Positions 16,830 through 27,816 of a stretch of 64,000 bases of DNA are shown piece after piece. A program made the translations under genes and the position numbers. This DNA comes from Variovorax sp. J2L1-78 (GTDB taxonomy: Bacteria > Pseudomonadota > Gammaproteobacteria > Burkholderiales > Burkholderiaceae_C): assembly GCF_030317205.1 (NCBI RefSeq), contig NZ_JASZYB010000001.1:558001-622000 (forward strand). The letters run 5' to 3'. Numbering within the stretch: the first letter of the stretch is position 1; every line of letters starts with the position of its first letter. Below the pieces are notes generated by a model. That model was not told where the DNA came from and did not search any database. It saw only the letters and a list, made by a program, of their open reading frames with translations.

Positions 16830-17482
16830 TAGTTGTCACAGGTGCGAGGACGGCCGAGGACTGCTGTTGGATGATGGGCAACCAGGTTTCTTCGCTACTG
16901 TAGCTATGGACGGCGCCGTAGGCCCGTAACACGCAAGGTGTTGAAGAGTTCGTGGTTGCAGCCTCGTGAGGTCTCATCGCCGCGTAGGCGAACGGCGGTT
17001 TTCCGGGGCTGCAAGTCAAGGTACTAGGCGACGTCGCTCAGGTGGTATTCGGGTGGGAACGTTTCCGCGATCCAGCGGTCATGCAGCGGGTTTTTTGTGA
17101 GGGTGTGGGTGAAGGTTGCATCGGCACCGAGGCGCCGGGTCATCTCATCTTGCAGGGCCTCAAAGTAGTCCTGGGTCTGGCTTCTGGCCTTGCCGTGGTA
17201 CGCGACAGGCGTGACGAGACGATAGAGGTAGTGGCAGTGCCCATTCGCCCGGTTGGTGGTGACGATGGTCGGCACGGGCACATGCAGCTCTTCAAAACGA
17301 CGTGCGGCACCGGGGAAGTCCAAGTCCAGGCTCAGGTAGGGCCTGTACATCGGATTCAGCCCGCAATAGGCGAACTGGTCGACCTTCGCGCGCTTACGGT
17401 AGCGGGTGCCTTCGGCGAAGTCGTTCGTGGTGAGAACGGCCGTGTTGAAGTGGTTGTAGAAGTCCTGGAGTTTCTGGTTCAT
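16830..17482 (-). pseudogene. ColE2-type plasmid replication initiator gene, disrupted
   Basis: Starts MNQKLQDFYNHFNTAVLTTN. It carries the replicase-family landmarks YLSLDLDFPGAARRFEEL, PTIVTTNRANGHCHYLYRL and THTLTKNPLHDRW. An in-frame TAG at 17024-17026 interrupts it after YHLSDVA. The same frame then continues with YLDLQPRKTAVRLRGDE, followed by a frameshift into VHSYSSEETWL and loss of the C-terminal part. It therefore derives from a plasmid whose replication function has decayed. A truncated 152-residue product could still be translated. The left limit is approximate. Confidence 0.75.
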
Positions 17483-17621
17483 CCTTGCCTGTCGGTAGTG
17501 ATGAACACAACTAACAAGAAAAAAGGAAAAGTCAAATCCACCCCGCCGCGAACCTGCCGCGTGCTCCGACCCCACCCGCGTTAAATTAGGTGGGTCAGAC
17601 CGAAGTGTCAGTTGCGACCTG

Positions 17622-17669
17622 TAGTTTCGGTTTCGGAAAACGAAGAAGCCGTTGTAAATCAACGGCTTA
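17622..17669 (-). repeat. Right end inverted repeat of the island
   Basis: Read on the minus strand it begins TAAGCCGTTGATTTACAAC and includes CCGAAACTA, matching the left-end repeat at 10138-10179. Within it, AAGCCGTTG-TAAAT-CAACGGCTT (17646-17668) is a perfect hairpin. Between the rep start (17482) and the dioxygenase start (17917) I see only this repeat, the tRNA fragment and promoter-like AT-rich DNA. Confidence 0.6.
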
Positions 17670-17692
17670 CGTTTGCGCGGGCAATATGGACA

Positions 17693-17718
17693 GTTGTGCC
17701 ATTGAACTACTCCCCCGC
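17693..17718 (-). pseudogene. tRNA-Gly 5' fragment at the island edge
   Basis: The minus strand starts GCGGGGGAGTAGTTCAATGG, close to the first 25 bases of the intact tRNA-Gly at the other end. It then diverges (CACAACTGTCC), with no anticodon arm or 3' half that pairs. It shares TGCCATTGAACTAC with the intact gene in direct orientation. Probably an attachment-site remnant. Confidence 0.65.
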
Positions 17719-17916
17719 AGCGGGCGCGGATTCTAACTAGGCTAACCGTTGCCAGCCGGGCAACAAGTGTGAACTTTTCTCTTCACTTTGCGGTTCCGAT
17801 GGCATATAAACGCCCGTCGGATTACCGTCGTTCCGACACGTGACCGACGACCTTGGCCCCTCAGACCGCGAGGAGCCAGGCGTTCCGAGTCCAACAACAA
17901 CCATCGAGGGCGCATC

Positions 17917-18924
17917 GTGATTGAACTGAAAACACCGCGGGGCCTGGCCGTGTCCGTGCCCGAAACGGAGGCGGAAGATCCGTCGGAAAAATTCTCCGTC
18001 GACGACGTCGAGGGGTTCCGCAACTACTACCGCGAGAACGGTTACGCGATCGTCAAGGGCCTGCTGACGCGCGAGCAGTGCAGCAAGATCCGCCAGCTGT
18101 GGGAGACGGAGGTCAAGCCCTTCGACGGCTTCATGTATCGCCAGGCCACGGCCAAGGTCGAGCGGCACGAGAAGAACGACAAGGGTTGGATCATGAATCC
18201 AATCCTGAACCTCCAGAGCGTCGATCCGGGCAACTTCCCGCAGTTCCGCTCCTACGCCACCACCAGCATCCTGGGCGACGAGCGCCTGGCCGGCGCTTTC
18301 GAGAGCCTGCTGGAGGACACGCCGAAGATCGTCCAGTCGATGTATTTCGAGGGCAACTCGGCGACCTGGGAGCACCAGGACAGCTACTACCTCGACTCGG
18401 AAACCATCGGCGAGATGGCCGCCGCCTGGATCGCGGTGGAAGACATCTCGCCGAAGGCGGGGCGCTTCTTCATCTGCCCCGGCTCGCACAAGATCAAGCT
18501 CGACGACCATGCGCTGTACAACAACATCGCCGAGAACCACGAGGGCTACATCCTCTCGGTGGTCAAGAAGATCAAGGAAGACAAGCTGCCGATCCGCGCG
18601 CCCGTGCTGAACCAGGGCGACGTGCTGTTCTGGAATGCGTGGACCATCCACGGCTCGCTCGACAGCCAGGACGCGACGCACTCGCGCTCGTCCATCACCT
18701 GCCATGCGATCCCGAACAAGAAGAAGTTCCTGCAGCTACAGACGCGCACCTTCGACCTGCCCACCGAGAAGGTCAACCGCGCCTACATGTTCAAGCCGAA
18801 GGACCTGAAGAAGCCGAAGAACAGGCTGGTGTTCTTCATCGAGTCGCACTTTCCCGGCGCCTTTTACTGGCTGAAGAAGCGCGCGATCATCTACATGGTC
18901 AAGCGCAAGCACCGCATGGCGTGA
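17917..18924 (+). CDS. Phytanoyl-CoA dioxygenase family protein
   Basis: A 335-residue member of the iron(II)/2-oxoglutarate-dependent PhyH family. The iron-binding HxD is in ATWEHQDSYYL and the distal histidine in NAWTIHGSLDS. An arginine for 2-oxoglutarate follows in HSRSSITCH. A basic C-terminus (FYWLKKRAIIYMVKRKHR) may contact membrane. The start is GTG at 17917 with GAGGG upstream; the frame is open further upstream but passes through promoter-like DNA. Its substrate is unknown. It lies just outside the island and its composition is chromosomal. Confidence 0.85.
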   Translation: MIELKTPRGLAVSVPETEAEDPSEKFSVDDVEGFRNYYRENGYAIVKGLLTREQCSKIRQLWETEVKPFDGFMYRQATAKVERHEKNDKGWIMNPILNLQSVDPGNFPQFRSYATTSILGDERLAGAFESLLEDTPKIVQSMYFEGNSATWEHQDSYYLDSETIGEMAAAWIAVEDISPKAGRFFICPGSHKIKLDDHALYNNIAENHEGYILSVVKKIKEDKLPIRAPVLNQGDVLFWNAWTIHGSLDSQDATHSRSSITCHAIPNKKKFLQLQTRTFDLPTEKVNRAYMFKPKDLKKPKNRLVFFIESHFPGAFYWLKKRAIIYMVKRKHRMA

Positions 18925-18951
18925 CGGCGACGCGCCGGCCTCAGTTGTCGC

Positions 18952-19623
18952 TCAGTTGTCGATAACCCGCCGCGCGAAGCGTTCCAGGTAGTCGAGCAGC
19001 CGGTTGGCGCCGGCCACGGCCGCGGCTTCGTCGCCGGTGGCGATGCCCTGGGCCAGTTCCATGTGCGCGTCGGCGGCCTCGACGATGTCGCCCTCGTGCT
19101 GGTAGGCGTACCAGAAGCGCCGGCACTGCACGATGAGCGGTGCGACGCCCATCACGGCCGACTGGTTGCGGCTGGCCCGGTGGTTGACGCGGTCGAGCTC
19201 GTGGTCGGCCGCCATGTAGTCGTCGAGGTGGCCGCGCGCGGCGGCCTTCACCATCTTCTCGGCGCAACGCACGATGTCCTTGCGCTCCGCCGCCGTGGCA
19301 CGGCGCGCCGAACAGGACGCGATGAGCGTTTCGAGCACGCGCCGCGTCTGGACCACGTCGAGGTGGTCGGCCAGGTCGATGCCCGACACCAGCAGGCCCC
19401 GCCGCGGCTGCTGGTCGATCAGCCCGACCGAGGTCATGCGCAGCAGCGCTTCGCGCACGGGGGTGCGGCCGAGGCCGGTGCGTTCGGCGATCTCGGCTTC
19501 GACCACCGGGCTGCCGGGCTCCAGCTGCAAAGTGACGATGAGCGTTTCGATCGCGTCGTAGGCCATGTCGGCGGCGCGGCGCCGGGGCGCACCACCCGGG
19601 GAAGACGTAACTGCAGCAGGCAT
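18952..19623 (-). CDS. GntR family regulator, FCD type
   Basis: A 223-residue repressor-type regulator with an N-terminal winged helix (AEIAERTGLGRTPVREALLRMTSVGLIDQQPRRG) and an all-helical FCD ligand domain containing the metal-site histidine in AADHELDRVNHRA. The start ATG at 19623 is chosen; an alternative lies at 19671. It ends the cluster made of a DHDPS-like enzyme and a TRAP transporter, on the same strand, and probably controls it in response to the imported acid. An inverted repeat in the promoter of that cluster (23661-23675) is a candidate operator. Confidence 0.88.
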   Translation of the reverse strand: MPAAVTSSPGGAPRRRAADMAYDAIETLIVTLQLEPGSPVVEAEIAERTGLGRTPVREALLRMTSVGLIDQQPRRGLLVSGIDLADHLDVVQTRRVLETLIASCSARRATAAERKDIVRCAEKMVKAAARGHLDDYMAADHELDRVNHRASRNQSAVMGVAPLIVQCRRFWYAYQHEGDIVEAADAHMELAQGIATGDEAAAVAGANRLLDYLERFARRVIDN

Positions 19624-19705
19624 CGTGGGTGAGGTTTCGCGAAAGGGCACCGGGCGGGCGCATTCTCCCATCGCCGACGGGAGGGCGCGCCCGCGTCGGC
19701 GGGGC

Positions 19706-20701
19706 TCAGAGCGTGGCGCCGATCTTGCGCAGCTCGGCGATGGCCGGCGCCTTGGGCAGCCAGATCTTGTCGAACTCGGCGATCAGCGGCGCGGGGTTGA
19801 AGGCCGTGTCGTTCTTGATCACGAGGTTGGTGGCCTTGAACTTGTCGATCAGACCGAGTTCCGTCGTCACGATCTCCTTGATCTGCGCGTCGAGCGACTG
19901 CTTCACCAGGTCGGTGATCAGCGCCTTGTCCTTGGCGTCCAGCGTCTGCCAGATGCGGCCCGACACCAGCGGCGCGAAGGGCATGAACAGCGCGTTCATC
20001 GGCAGCATGACCTTGGCCACCTTGTCGAAGCGCGCGTTCCACGAGAACTCGATGTCGGCTTCCAGCCCGTCGACCTGGCCGTTCGACATCGCATCGAACA
20101 CGGCCGGCGTGGGGATGGGCGTCGGTGCGGCGCCGAGCATCTGATAGAAGTCGCGGTAGACCGGCGTCGGGTTGATGCGCAGCTTCATGCCCTTCAGGTC
20201 GGTCGGCGTCGAGATGTCCTTGGTCGCGAACACCACGCGCATGCCGGTGATGCCCCAGCCCAGGCCGACGGTGCCGGTCTCGCGCGGCAGCACGTCGAGC
20301 AGCTTCAGCGCGGCGGGCGTGCGCACCAGGGATGCGACGTTGGTGGTCGAGCGCACCAGGTAGGGCGCGTTGATAGCGGCCACGCTGGAAACGCGCGAGC
20401 CCAGCTCGGCGGCCTGGATCCAGCCCATGTCGAGCGCGCCCGACTGCAGCTGCTGCATCATGGCCGACTCGTTGCCGAGCTGGCCCGAATGGAAGACGGT
20501 GACGCTCAGGCGGCCGTCGGTCGCCTTCTTGAGCGACTCGCCGAAGGCCACCGCGGCGCGGTTCCACGAGTGGCCGGCCGGGGTGATCAGGCCCAGGCGG
20601 AATTCCTTGGCCGTGGCGGCGCGCACCATCGGCGAGAAGAGGGCGGACGAGGCGGCGGTGCCGGCCGCGGCCTGGACGAACTGGCGACGGGAGAGGGACA
20701 T
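19706..20701 (-). CDS. TRAP transporter solute receptor, DctP type
   Basis: Periplasmic receptor of a TRAP carboxylate importer, 331 residues. The N-terminus MSLSRRQFVQAAAGTAASS has a twin-arginine export motif followed by a hydrophobic stretch. The conserved LGLITPAGHSWNRAAVAFGE and LKGMKLRINPTPVYRDF regions are present; the arginine in the latter normally binds the substrate carboxylate. It follows the DctM permease gene (40 bp apart) in the order DHDPS-like, dctQ, dctM, dctP, gntR. Confidence 0.9.
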   Translation of the reverse strand: MSLSRRQFVQAAAGTAASSALFSPMVRAATAKEFRLGLITPAGHSWNRAAVAFGESLKKATDGRLSVTVFHSGQLGNESAMMQQLQSGALDMGWIQAAELGSRVSSVAAINAPYLVRSTTNVASLVRTPAALKLLDVLPRETGTVGLGWGITGMRVVFATKDISTPTDLKGMKLRINPTPVYRDFYQMLGAAPTPIPTPAVFDAMSNGQVDGLEADIEFSWNARFDKVAKVMLPMNALFMPFAPLVSGRIWQTLDAKDKALITDLVKQSLDAQIKEIVTTELGLIDKFKATNLVIKNDTAFNPAPLIAEFDKIWLPKAPAIAELRKIGATL

Positions 20702-20741
20702 GCGAAGCTCCGGTTGAGGTGGAAAGGAAGGGCGCGAAGAA

Positions 20742-22007
20742 CTACTTCAAGAGGGCGAGCGACAGGCTCGGGAACAGCGACAGGATCACCAGCGCCACGC
20801 AGCAGATGAGGAAGAAGGGCATCGTGACGATGAACATCTTTCCGGGCTTGGCGCCGGTGACGGCCGAGGCCACGAAGAAGCTCAGCCCGACGGGCGGCGT
20901 CATGAGGCCGAGCACCAGGTTGATCACCACCACCACGCCGAAGTGGCGCGGGTCGATGCCGTAGATGTCGGTGGCGATGGGCAGCAGGATGGGCACCGTC
21001 ATGATCAGGCCGGGGATGCCGTCGATCACGGTGCCGATCACCAGCAGGATCACGTTGGTCAGCAGGAGGAAGGTGACCGGGTCCTTTGCCACGGTCTGGA
21101 TCCACGCGGCGGTGGCCTGTGGCACCTTGCCGTAGATGAGCAGCCACGAGAACACCGCAGCCGCTGCCACCAGGAACAGCACCACGGCCGAGTAGATGGC
21201 CGACTTGAGCAGGATCTGAGGAATCATCCCGTAGCGGAATTCCTTCGTCACGTAGCGGCCCACCAGCACCGCGGCCACGGCGCCGACGGCCGCCGCTTCG
21301 GTCGGGTTCGCGAAGCCGCCGAGGATGGAGCCGACGATCACGATCGGGATCAGCAGCGTGGGGCAGGCGGTGATCACGGTGTGCAGCCGCTGCTTGAGCG
21401 TGCGCTTCTCGGTGCGCGGGTAGTTGTAGATCAGGCCCATGCAGGCGATCACGATGAAGAACAGCACCGTGAGGATCACGCCGGGGATGATCCCGGCGAT
21501 GAGCATGTCGCCCACCGCCACCTGCGCGAGCACGCTGTAGACCACGAACATCACCGAGGGCGGGATGATCGGGCCGAGCATGCCGCCGTACACCGTGAGG
21601 CCGGCGGCGAAGGTCTTGTCGTAGCCCTGCTTCTCCATCTCCGGCACCATGATCTGGCTCATGATCGCGACCTGCGCCGTGGCCGAGCCGATGATCGACG
21701 ACACCAGCATGTTCGCCAGGATGTTCACGTAGGCGAGGCCGCCCTTGACCGAGCCGATGAAGGCCAGCGCGAGGTCCACCAGCCGCTTGGTGATGCCCCC
21801 GCCGTTCATGATCTCGCCGATGAGGATGAACAGCGGAATCGCGATGAGGCTGTAGCTGTCGACCCCGCCGAACATCTGTGTCGGGAAGGACTGGAACAGC
21901 ACCGTGTCGCCCGAGTTCAGGATGAAGACGATGCCCGACAAACAGAGGCAGGCGCCGATTGGCACGCCGACCAGCATGATGAGGAGGAAGAATCCGGTGG
22001 TCAGCAT
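20742..22007 (-). CDS. TRAP transporter large permease, DctM type
   Basis: The 421-residue sodium-coupled membrane subunit of a TRAP importer, with about a dozen hydrophobic helices. Family landmarks include the N-terminal VGVPIGACLCLSG, the IPLFILIGEIMNGGG re-entrant region and the C-terminal NLVLGLMTPPVGLSFFVAS. It starts one base after the dctQ stop, so the two membrane subunits are translationally coupled. Confidence 0.93.
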   Translation of the reverse strand: MLTTGFFLLIMLVGVPIGACLCLSGIVFILNSGDTVLFQSFPTQMFGGVDSYSLIAIPLFILIGEIMNGGGITKRLVDLALAFIGSVKGGLAYVNILANMLVSSIIGSATAQVAIMSQIMVPEMEKQGYDKTFAAGLTVYGGMLGPIIPPSVMFVVYSVLAQVAVGDMLIAGIIPGVILTVLFFIVIACMGLIYNYPRTEKRTLKQRLHTVITACPTLLIPIVIVGSILGGFANPTEAAAVGAVAAVLVGRYVTKEFRYGMIPQILLKSAIYSAVVLFLVAAAAVFSWLLIYGKVPQATAAWIQTVAKDPVTFLLLTNVILLVIGTVIDGIPGLIMTVPILLPIATDIYGIDPRHFGVVVVINLVLGLMTPPVGLSFFVASAVTGAKPGKMFIVTMPFFLICCVALVILSLFPSLSLALLK

Positions 22008-22008
22008 G

Positions 22009-22623
22009 TCAGTTCACCACGTCCGCGTTGGCGATGTTGAATTCGGCATGGCTGCGCTTGGGCTGCAGGCCGAGGTCTTCGATCAGGTTCGACAGCGCAT
22101 GCACGCTCAACGTCACCGAGAAGATCGGCAGGATCAGCTGGATCGCCCAGACCGGCCAGTTGAGTGTCTGCGTGCGCTCGGTGTAGAGGAAGTTGAAGGA
22201 CTCCGCGGCGAACTCCTTCGCATCGAAGCCGTAGCGCGCGAGGCCCACCGGGTCCATGTAGATCCAGCACATCGCGAGCAGCGCCAGGCCGAGCGCCAGC
22301 ACGCCGCCCGAGGCCGCGGCCTTGGCGATGCGCACGGCCCTGGCGCCCAGCTTGTCGGTCAGGAGCGTGACCGCGAAATCGAGCCGCAGCCGTGTCATGG
22401 CCGAGGCGCCGATGAAAGTCAGCCAGACCACGCAGTACACCGAGGCCTCGTCGACCCAGTACAGCGGAATGCCGCCGTAGCGCGTCACCACGTTCAGCAT
22501 GACCAGCACGATGAGCAGGCCCATGAGGCCGGTGAGCAGATGGCGTTCGCAGCGCAGCACGCCGTCCGACGCGTCGAGCACCCAGCGGGTGACGCCCGCC
22601 GGTCCGTTGGCTTTTTCTTGCAT
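22009..22623 (-). CDS. TRAP transporter small permease, DctQ type
   Basis: A 204-residue four-helix membrane protein of the DctQ type. The diagnostic segment PLYWVDEASVYCVVWLTFIGASAM sits in the middle, with flanking hydrophobic helices and a longer soluble tail. It is the partner of the large permease immediately downstream. The open frame extends far upstream through the DHDPS-like gene, but the ATG at 22623 (MQEKANGPAG) lies in the gap after that gene. Confidence 0.88.
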   Translation of the reverse strand: MQEKANGPAGVTRWVLDASDGVLRCERHLLTGLMGLLIVLVMLNVVTRYGGIPLYWVDEASVYCVVWLTFIGASAMTRLRLDFAVTLLTDKLGARAVRIAKAAASGGVLALGLALLAMCWIYMDPVGLARYGFDAKEFAAESFNFLYTERTQTLNWPVWAIQLILPIFSVTLSVHALSNLIEDLGLQPKRSHAEFNIANADVVN

Positions 22624-22661
22624 GTTGTGTGGGCCTGGTGACGGGGTGACTCGGCGTGGGC

Positions 22662-23576
22662 TCAGGCGACCGACTGGTACTTGGCCGGGCGCGTGGCCAG
22701 TGCCTTCTTGACCACGCCTTCGATGAAGGCGCGTTCCTCGCCGATCAGCGGAAGGCGCGGGCGGCGCATGTGCTCGGTGCCCACGCCGACCAGCAGGTCG
22801 ATGAGCTTCAGGTTCTGCACCAGCTTGGTCGACACGTCCAGATGCAGCATGGGCGTCATCCACTGGTAGAGCTTCAGCGCCTCGGCGAACTGGCCGGCCT
22901 TCATCAGGTCGTACAGCGCCACGGTTTCGCGCGGGAACGCGCAGCCCACGCCGGCCAGCAGGCCGTCGGCGCCGAGCGCCATCGCTTCGTAGGCCAGGTC
23001 GTCCACGCCGCAGAAGATCTGGTAGCGGTCGCCCAGCAGGTTGCGCAGGTCGGTGATGCGGCGGATGTTGTCCGTGCTTTCCTTGACGGCGACGAGCCAT
23101 TCGCAGTCGGCCAGTTCCAGCATGTGCTCGGGCTTGAGGTCGACGCGGTAGGCGACCGGGTTGTTGTAGACCATCAGCGGCTTCTGCGCCGCCTTGGCCA
23201 TGGCGCGCACGTTGGCCATCGCCTCGCGCGCATCGGCCACGTAGATGACCGAAGGCATCACCATGTAGCCGGCCACACCCACCTTGTTGCCGCCGTCGAT
23301 GTAGCGCAGCGCCTCGCGGGTGCTGGTTTCCGACACGTTGGCCAGCACCGGGATGCGGCCGTCGGCGGCTTCGAGGGCGATCTTGGCGACCTGCAGCTTC
23401 TCTTCGAGGCTCAGCGTGCTGGCTTCGCCCAGCGAGCCGCAAGTCACCAGGCCGTGGATGCCGTTGCGGATCTGGAAGTCGATGTGCCGGGCCGTGCCTT
23501 CGGCGTCGATGCTCTCGTCGGCGTGGAACTTGGTGGTGACGGCGGGGAAGATGCCTTGCCAGCGGGGATTGCTCAT
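22662..23576 (-). CDS. Dihydrodipicolinate synthase / N-acetylneuraminate lyase family enzyme
   Basis: A 304-residue class I aldolase-type TIM barrel. The catalytic tyrosine is in LMVYNNPVAYRVD and the Schiff-base lysine in LVAVKESTDN; the GSLGEASTLSLEEK loop matches the family GTTGE region with changes. It is the first gene of an operon with a TRAP importer and a GntR regulator. It therefore probably cleaves or dehydrates an imported hydroxy- or keto-acid rather than making lysine. The exact substrate is not evident. Confidence 0.88.
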   Translation of the reverse strand: MSNPRWQGIFPAVTTKFHADESIDAEGTARHIDFQIRNGIHGLVTCGSLGEASTLSLEEKLQVAKIALEAADGRIPVLANVSETSTREALRYIDGGNKVGVAGYMVMPSVIYVADAREAMANVRAMAKAAQKPLMVYNNPVAYRVDLKPEHMLELADCEWLVAVKESTDNIRRITDLRNLLGDRYQIFCGVDDLAYEAMALGADGLLAGVGCAFPRETVALYDLMKAGQFAEALKLYQWMTPMLHLDVSTKLVQNLKLIDLLVGVGTEHMRRPRLPLIGEERAFIEGVVKKALATRPAKYQSVA

Positions 23577-23660
23577 TCGATGCTCCTGAGGATGAGGTTG
23601 GGAGAGAAAAGGGCGGCCGTCCGGACCTGCGCCCGATCGACTCTTTAAATATATTAGCGA

Positions 23661-23675
23661 GATATCAGAAATATC
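23661..23675. promoter_or_regulatory. Candidate operator of the TRAP/DHDPS operon
   Basis: GATAT-CAGAA-ATATC inverted repeat in a short AT-rich patch about 85 bases upstream of the first gene. It is a possible GntR site. The rest of the 370-base gap to alaS shows only the alaS promoter. Confidence 0.35.
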
Positions 23676-23861
23676 CGTTCAGGGTATTAGCAGATTGCGT
23701 GCCAGCGCTGGACATGCTTGATCGGGGGCTTGGATGGCCTTTCGGGGTCGTCGGCGTCGCCTGGCGGCACCGGATCGAGGCGCCATGCACACGCACGGGG
23801 CGATGGGCCCGCCCGCCCGGGTGCATCACGCGGGCCGGCAGGGCCGGAACCCGCCCAAACC

Positions 23862-23867
23862 TATAAT
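23862..23867 (+). promoter_or_regulatory. Candidate -10 box of alaS
   Basis: A perfect TATAAT, 80 bases upstream of the alaS start. No convincing -35 box is seen at standard spacing. Confidence 0.4.
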
Positions 23868-23946
23868 CGATAGGCCAATCAAATCAAGCAGTTAGCGGGT
23901 GCATCGTTCCGCTGTGCGAGCCCCCTTGCGAGCCATTTCCCATCCC

Positions 23947-26571
<2,625 letters not shown>

Positions 26572-26582
26572 TCGGGCCCCGG

Positions 26583-26606
26583 CGCGCCGTGCCCTAGGGC
26601 GGCGCG
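26583..26606. terminator. GC-rich hairpin between convergent alaS and tetR
   Basis: CGCGCCG and CGGCGCG flank a ten-base loop just after the alaS stop, reaching into the tetR 3' end. It lacks a T-run, so it is a terminator-like structure of uncertain strength. Confidence 0.35.
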
Positions 26607-27181
26607 GCCACCAGCGCGCGGAGCACGCCTCGCAAGGTCTCCGCCGCGGCGCGGCGTTCATTCGCGTCGGCCGCCATCTGCGCCCGCACGATGGCGCCGT
26701 CGAAGGCGAGGGCGGCGCCCTGGGCCAGCGCCTCGCGGCGGGGGCCTGTCGGCAGCAGCTGCAGGATGACGTCCGTCATCTCGTCCTTGTGCGCACGCGA
26801 GATGCCGACCGCTTCGGGCAGGGCATCGGCGATCTCGACCACCGTGTTGATGAAGGCGCAGCCGCGGAAGACCGGCATGTCGATCCATTCCTGCAGCACG
26901 TCGGCGAGCAGCAGAAGGCCGCTGCCATCGGCCGCCGGCGTGTCGGCGCCGCGCCGGCCCAGCGCATCAACGAACCAGGCCATCCAGCGCGCATGGCGCA
27001 GATCGAGGAAGGCCCGCACCAATTCGTTCTTGCTCGGGAAGTGCCGGTAGAAGGTCACCTTCGTCACGCCCGACTCGGCGATGAGCCGGTCGATGCCGGT
27101 GGCCCGGATGCCATCGCGGTAGAAGAGGTCGTGTGCCGTGCCGAGGATGCGGTCGCGTGCGGAGAGGGGGGCTGCTTCCAT
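26594..27181 (-). CDS. TetR family transcriptional regulator
   Basis: A 195-residue repressor with a typical N-terminal helix-turn-helix (ILGTAHDLFYRDGIRATGIDRLIAESGVTKVTFYRHFPSKNEL, positions about 12-55) and a helical ligand domain. It is divergent from an NTF2-like gene, and two dyad sites of the same type lie in the 116-bp gap, one next to each gene. This indicates repression of itself and of its neighbour. Confidence 0.92.
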   Translation of the reverse strand: MEAAPLSARDRILGTAHDLFYRDGIRATGIDRLIAESGVTKVTFYRHFPSKNELVRAFLDLRHARWMAWFVDALGRRGADTPAADGSGLLLLADVLQEWIDMPVFRGCAFINTVVEIADALPEAVGISRAHKDEMTDVILQLLPTGPRREALAQGAALAFDGAIVRAQMAADANERRAAAETLRGVLRALVAAPP

Positions 27182-27193
27182 GTCGCTCGATTG

Positions 27194-27209
27194 TAGACAG
27201 ACCTGTCTA
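27194..27209. promoter_or_regulatory. TetR operator, tetR-proximal
   Basis: TAGACAGACCTGTCTA has seven-base arms around a two-base centre, 12 bases upstream of the tetR start. It shares TAGACAGAC with the second site. Confidence 0.7.
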
Positions 27210-27233
27210 TGCCTGATAGATTCGCGCTGCGCA

Positions 27234-27253
27234 TGTAGACAGACTGGTCTACA
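27234..27253. promoter_or_regulatory. TetR operator, NTF2-gene-proximal
   Basis: TGTAGAC-N6-GTCTACA is a perfect seven-base dyad, 44 bases upstream of the NTF2-like gene. It matches the half-site of the first operator. Confidence 0.7.
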
Positions 27254-27297
27254 TGATGCAGATACCGCCGACCGAACCCCGCCACTCAGGAGCCGCC

Positions 27298-27765
27298 ATG
27301 GAAACCCGCCCGCCCATTCCCCCGTTCACGCGTGAGAGCGCCATCCAGAAGGTGCGCGGCGCCGAAGACGCCTGGAATTCGCGCGACCCCGACCGCGTCG
27401 CCGGCGTCTACACCGAGGACACGGTGTGGCGAAACCGCGCCGAATTCCCGGTCGGCCGCGAGGCGGTGCGCACCTTCCTTCAGCGCAAGTGGGCGCGCGA
27501 GCTGGACTACCGCCTCATCAAGGAACTGTGGGCCTTCGCGGACAACCGCATCGCGGTGCGCTTCGCCTACGAGTGGCGCGACGACTCGGGCCACTGGTTC
27601 CGAAGCTACGGCAACGAGAACTGGGAGTTCAACCCGCAAGGCCTGATGCAGCGCCGCTTCGCCAGCATCAACGACCTGCCGATCGCCGAGCGCGACCGAC
27701 TTTTCCACTGGCCGCTGGGGCGCCGCCCCGATGACCATGCGAGCCTGAGCGACCTGGGCCTGTAG
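27298..27765 (+). CDS. NTF2-like protein, DUF1348 type
   Basis: A 155-residue small cone-shaped NTF2-fold protein. The sequence has the DUF1348 pattern: [21 protein letters not shown], then [15 protein letters not shown] and a Trp/Tyr-rich second half ([19 protein letters not shown]). The ATG at 27298 with CAGGAG before it is preferred to the one at 27253, which sits inside an operator. The enzymatic role is unknown. It is divergent from, and probably repressed by, the TetR protein. Confidence 0.85.
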   Translation: METRPPIPPFTRESAIQKVRGAEDAWNSRDPDRVAGVYTEDTVWRNRAEFPVGREAVRTFLQRKWARELDYRLIKELWAFADNRIAVRFAYEWRDDSGHWFRSYGNENWEFNPQGLMQRRFASINDLPIAERDRLFHWPLGRRPDDHASLSDLGL

Positions 27766-27816
27766 CGTCCGCTGCAGCGCCAGCAGAACGCGCCGGAGCC
27801 GGCTACAGTTCGCGCC

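Larger units (their letters stand above)
10134..17718. mobile_element. Plasmid-derived genomic island next to tRNA-Gly(CCC)
   Basis: Much of this segment is visibly AT-richer than the flanks, and it carries mobile-element relics: an integrase N-terminal fragment, a mobC relic, a decayed ColE2-like rep gene and a frameshifted radC. Similar sequences occur in inverted orientation near both ends. The block TGCCATTGAACTAC from the tRNA 5' half occurs directly repeated at 10114-10127 and 17697-17710. No intact integrase or transposase is present, so the island is probably fixed. The intact cargo is a zincin, a P-loop protein and a methyltransferase/ATPase/HNH operon. Confidence 0.8.

Noticed and set aside
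17681..17720. Second functional tRNA-Gly gene at the right edge of the island
   Set aside because: Only the first 25 or so bases resemble a tRNA; the D arm does not close and no anticodon or T arm follows.
17788..17916. Longer N-terminus for the phytanoyl-CoA dioxygenase-like gene
   Set aside because: The extra 43 residues are Arg-rich and lie in the promoter region; the GTG at 17917 is followed directly by family-like sequence.
22009..23442. A 477-residue fusion containing DctQ
   Set aside because: The upstream two thirds is an out-of-frame shadow of the DHDPS-like gene; the true DctQ starts at 22623.
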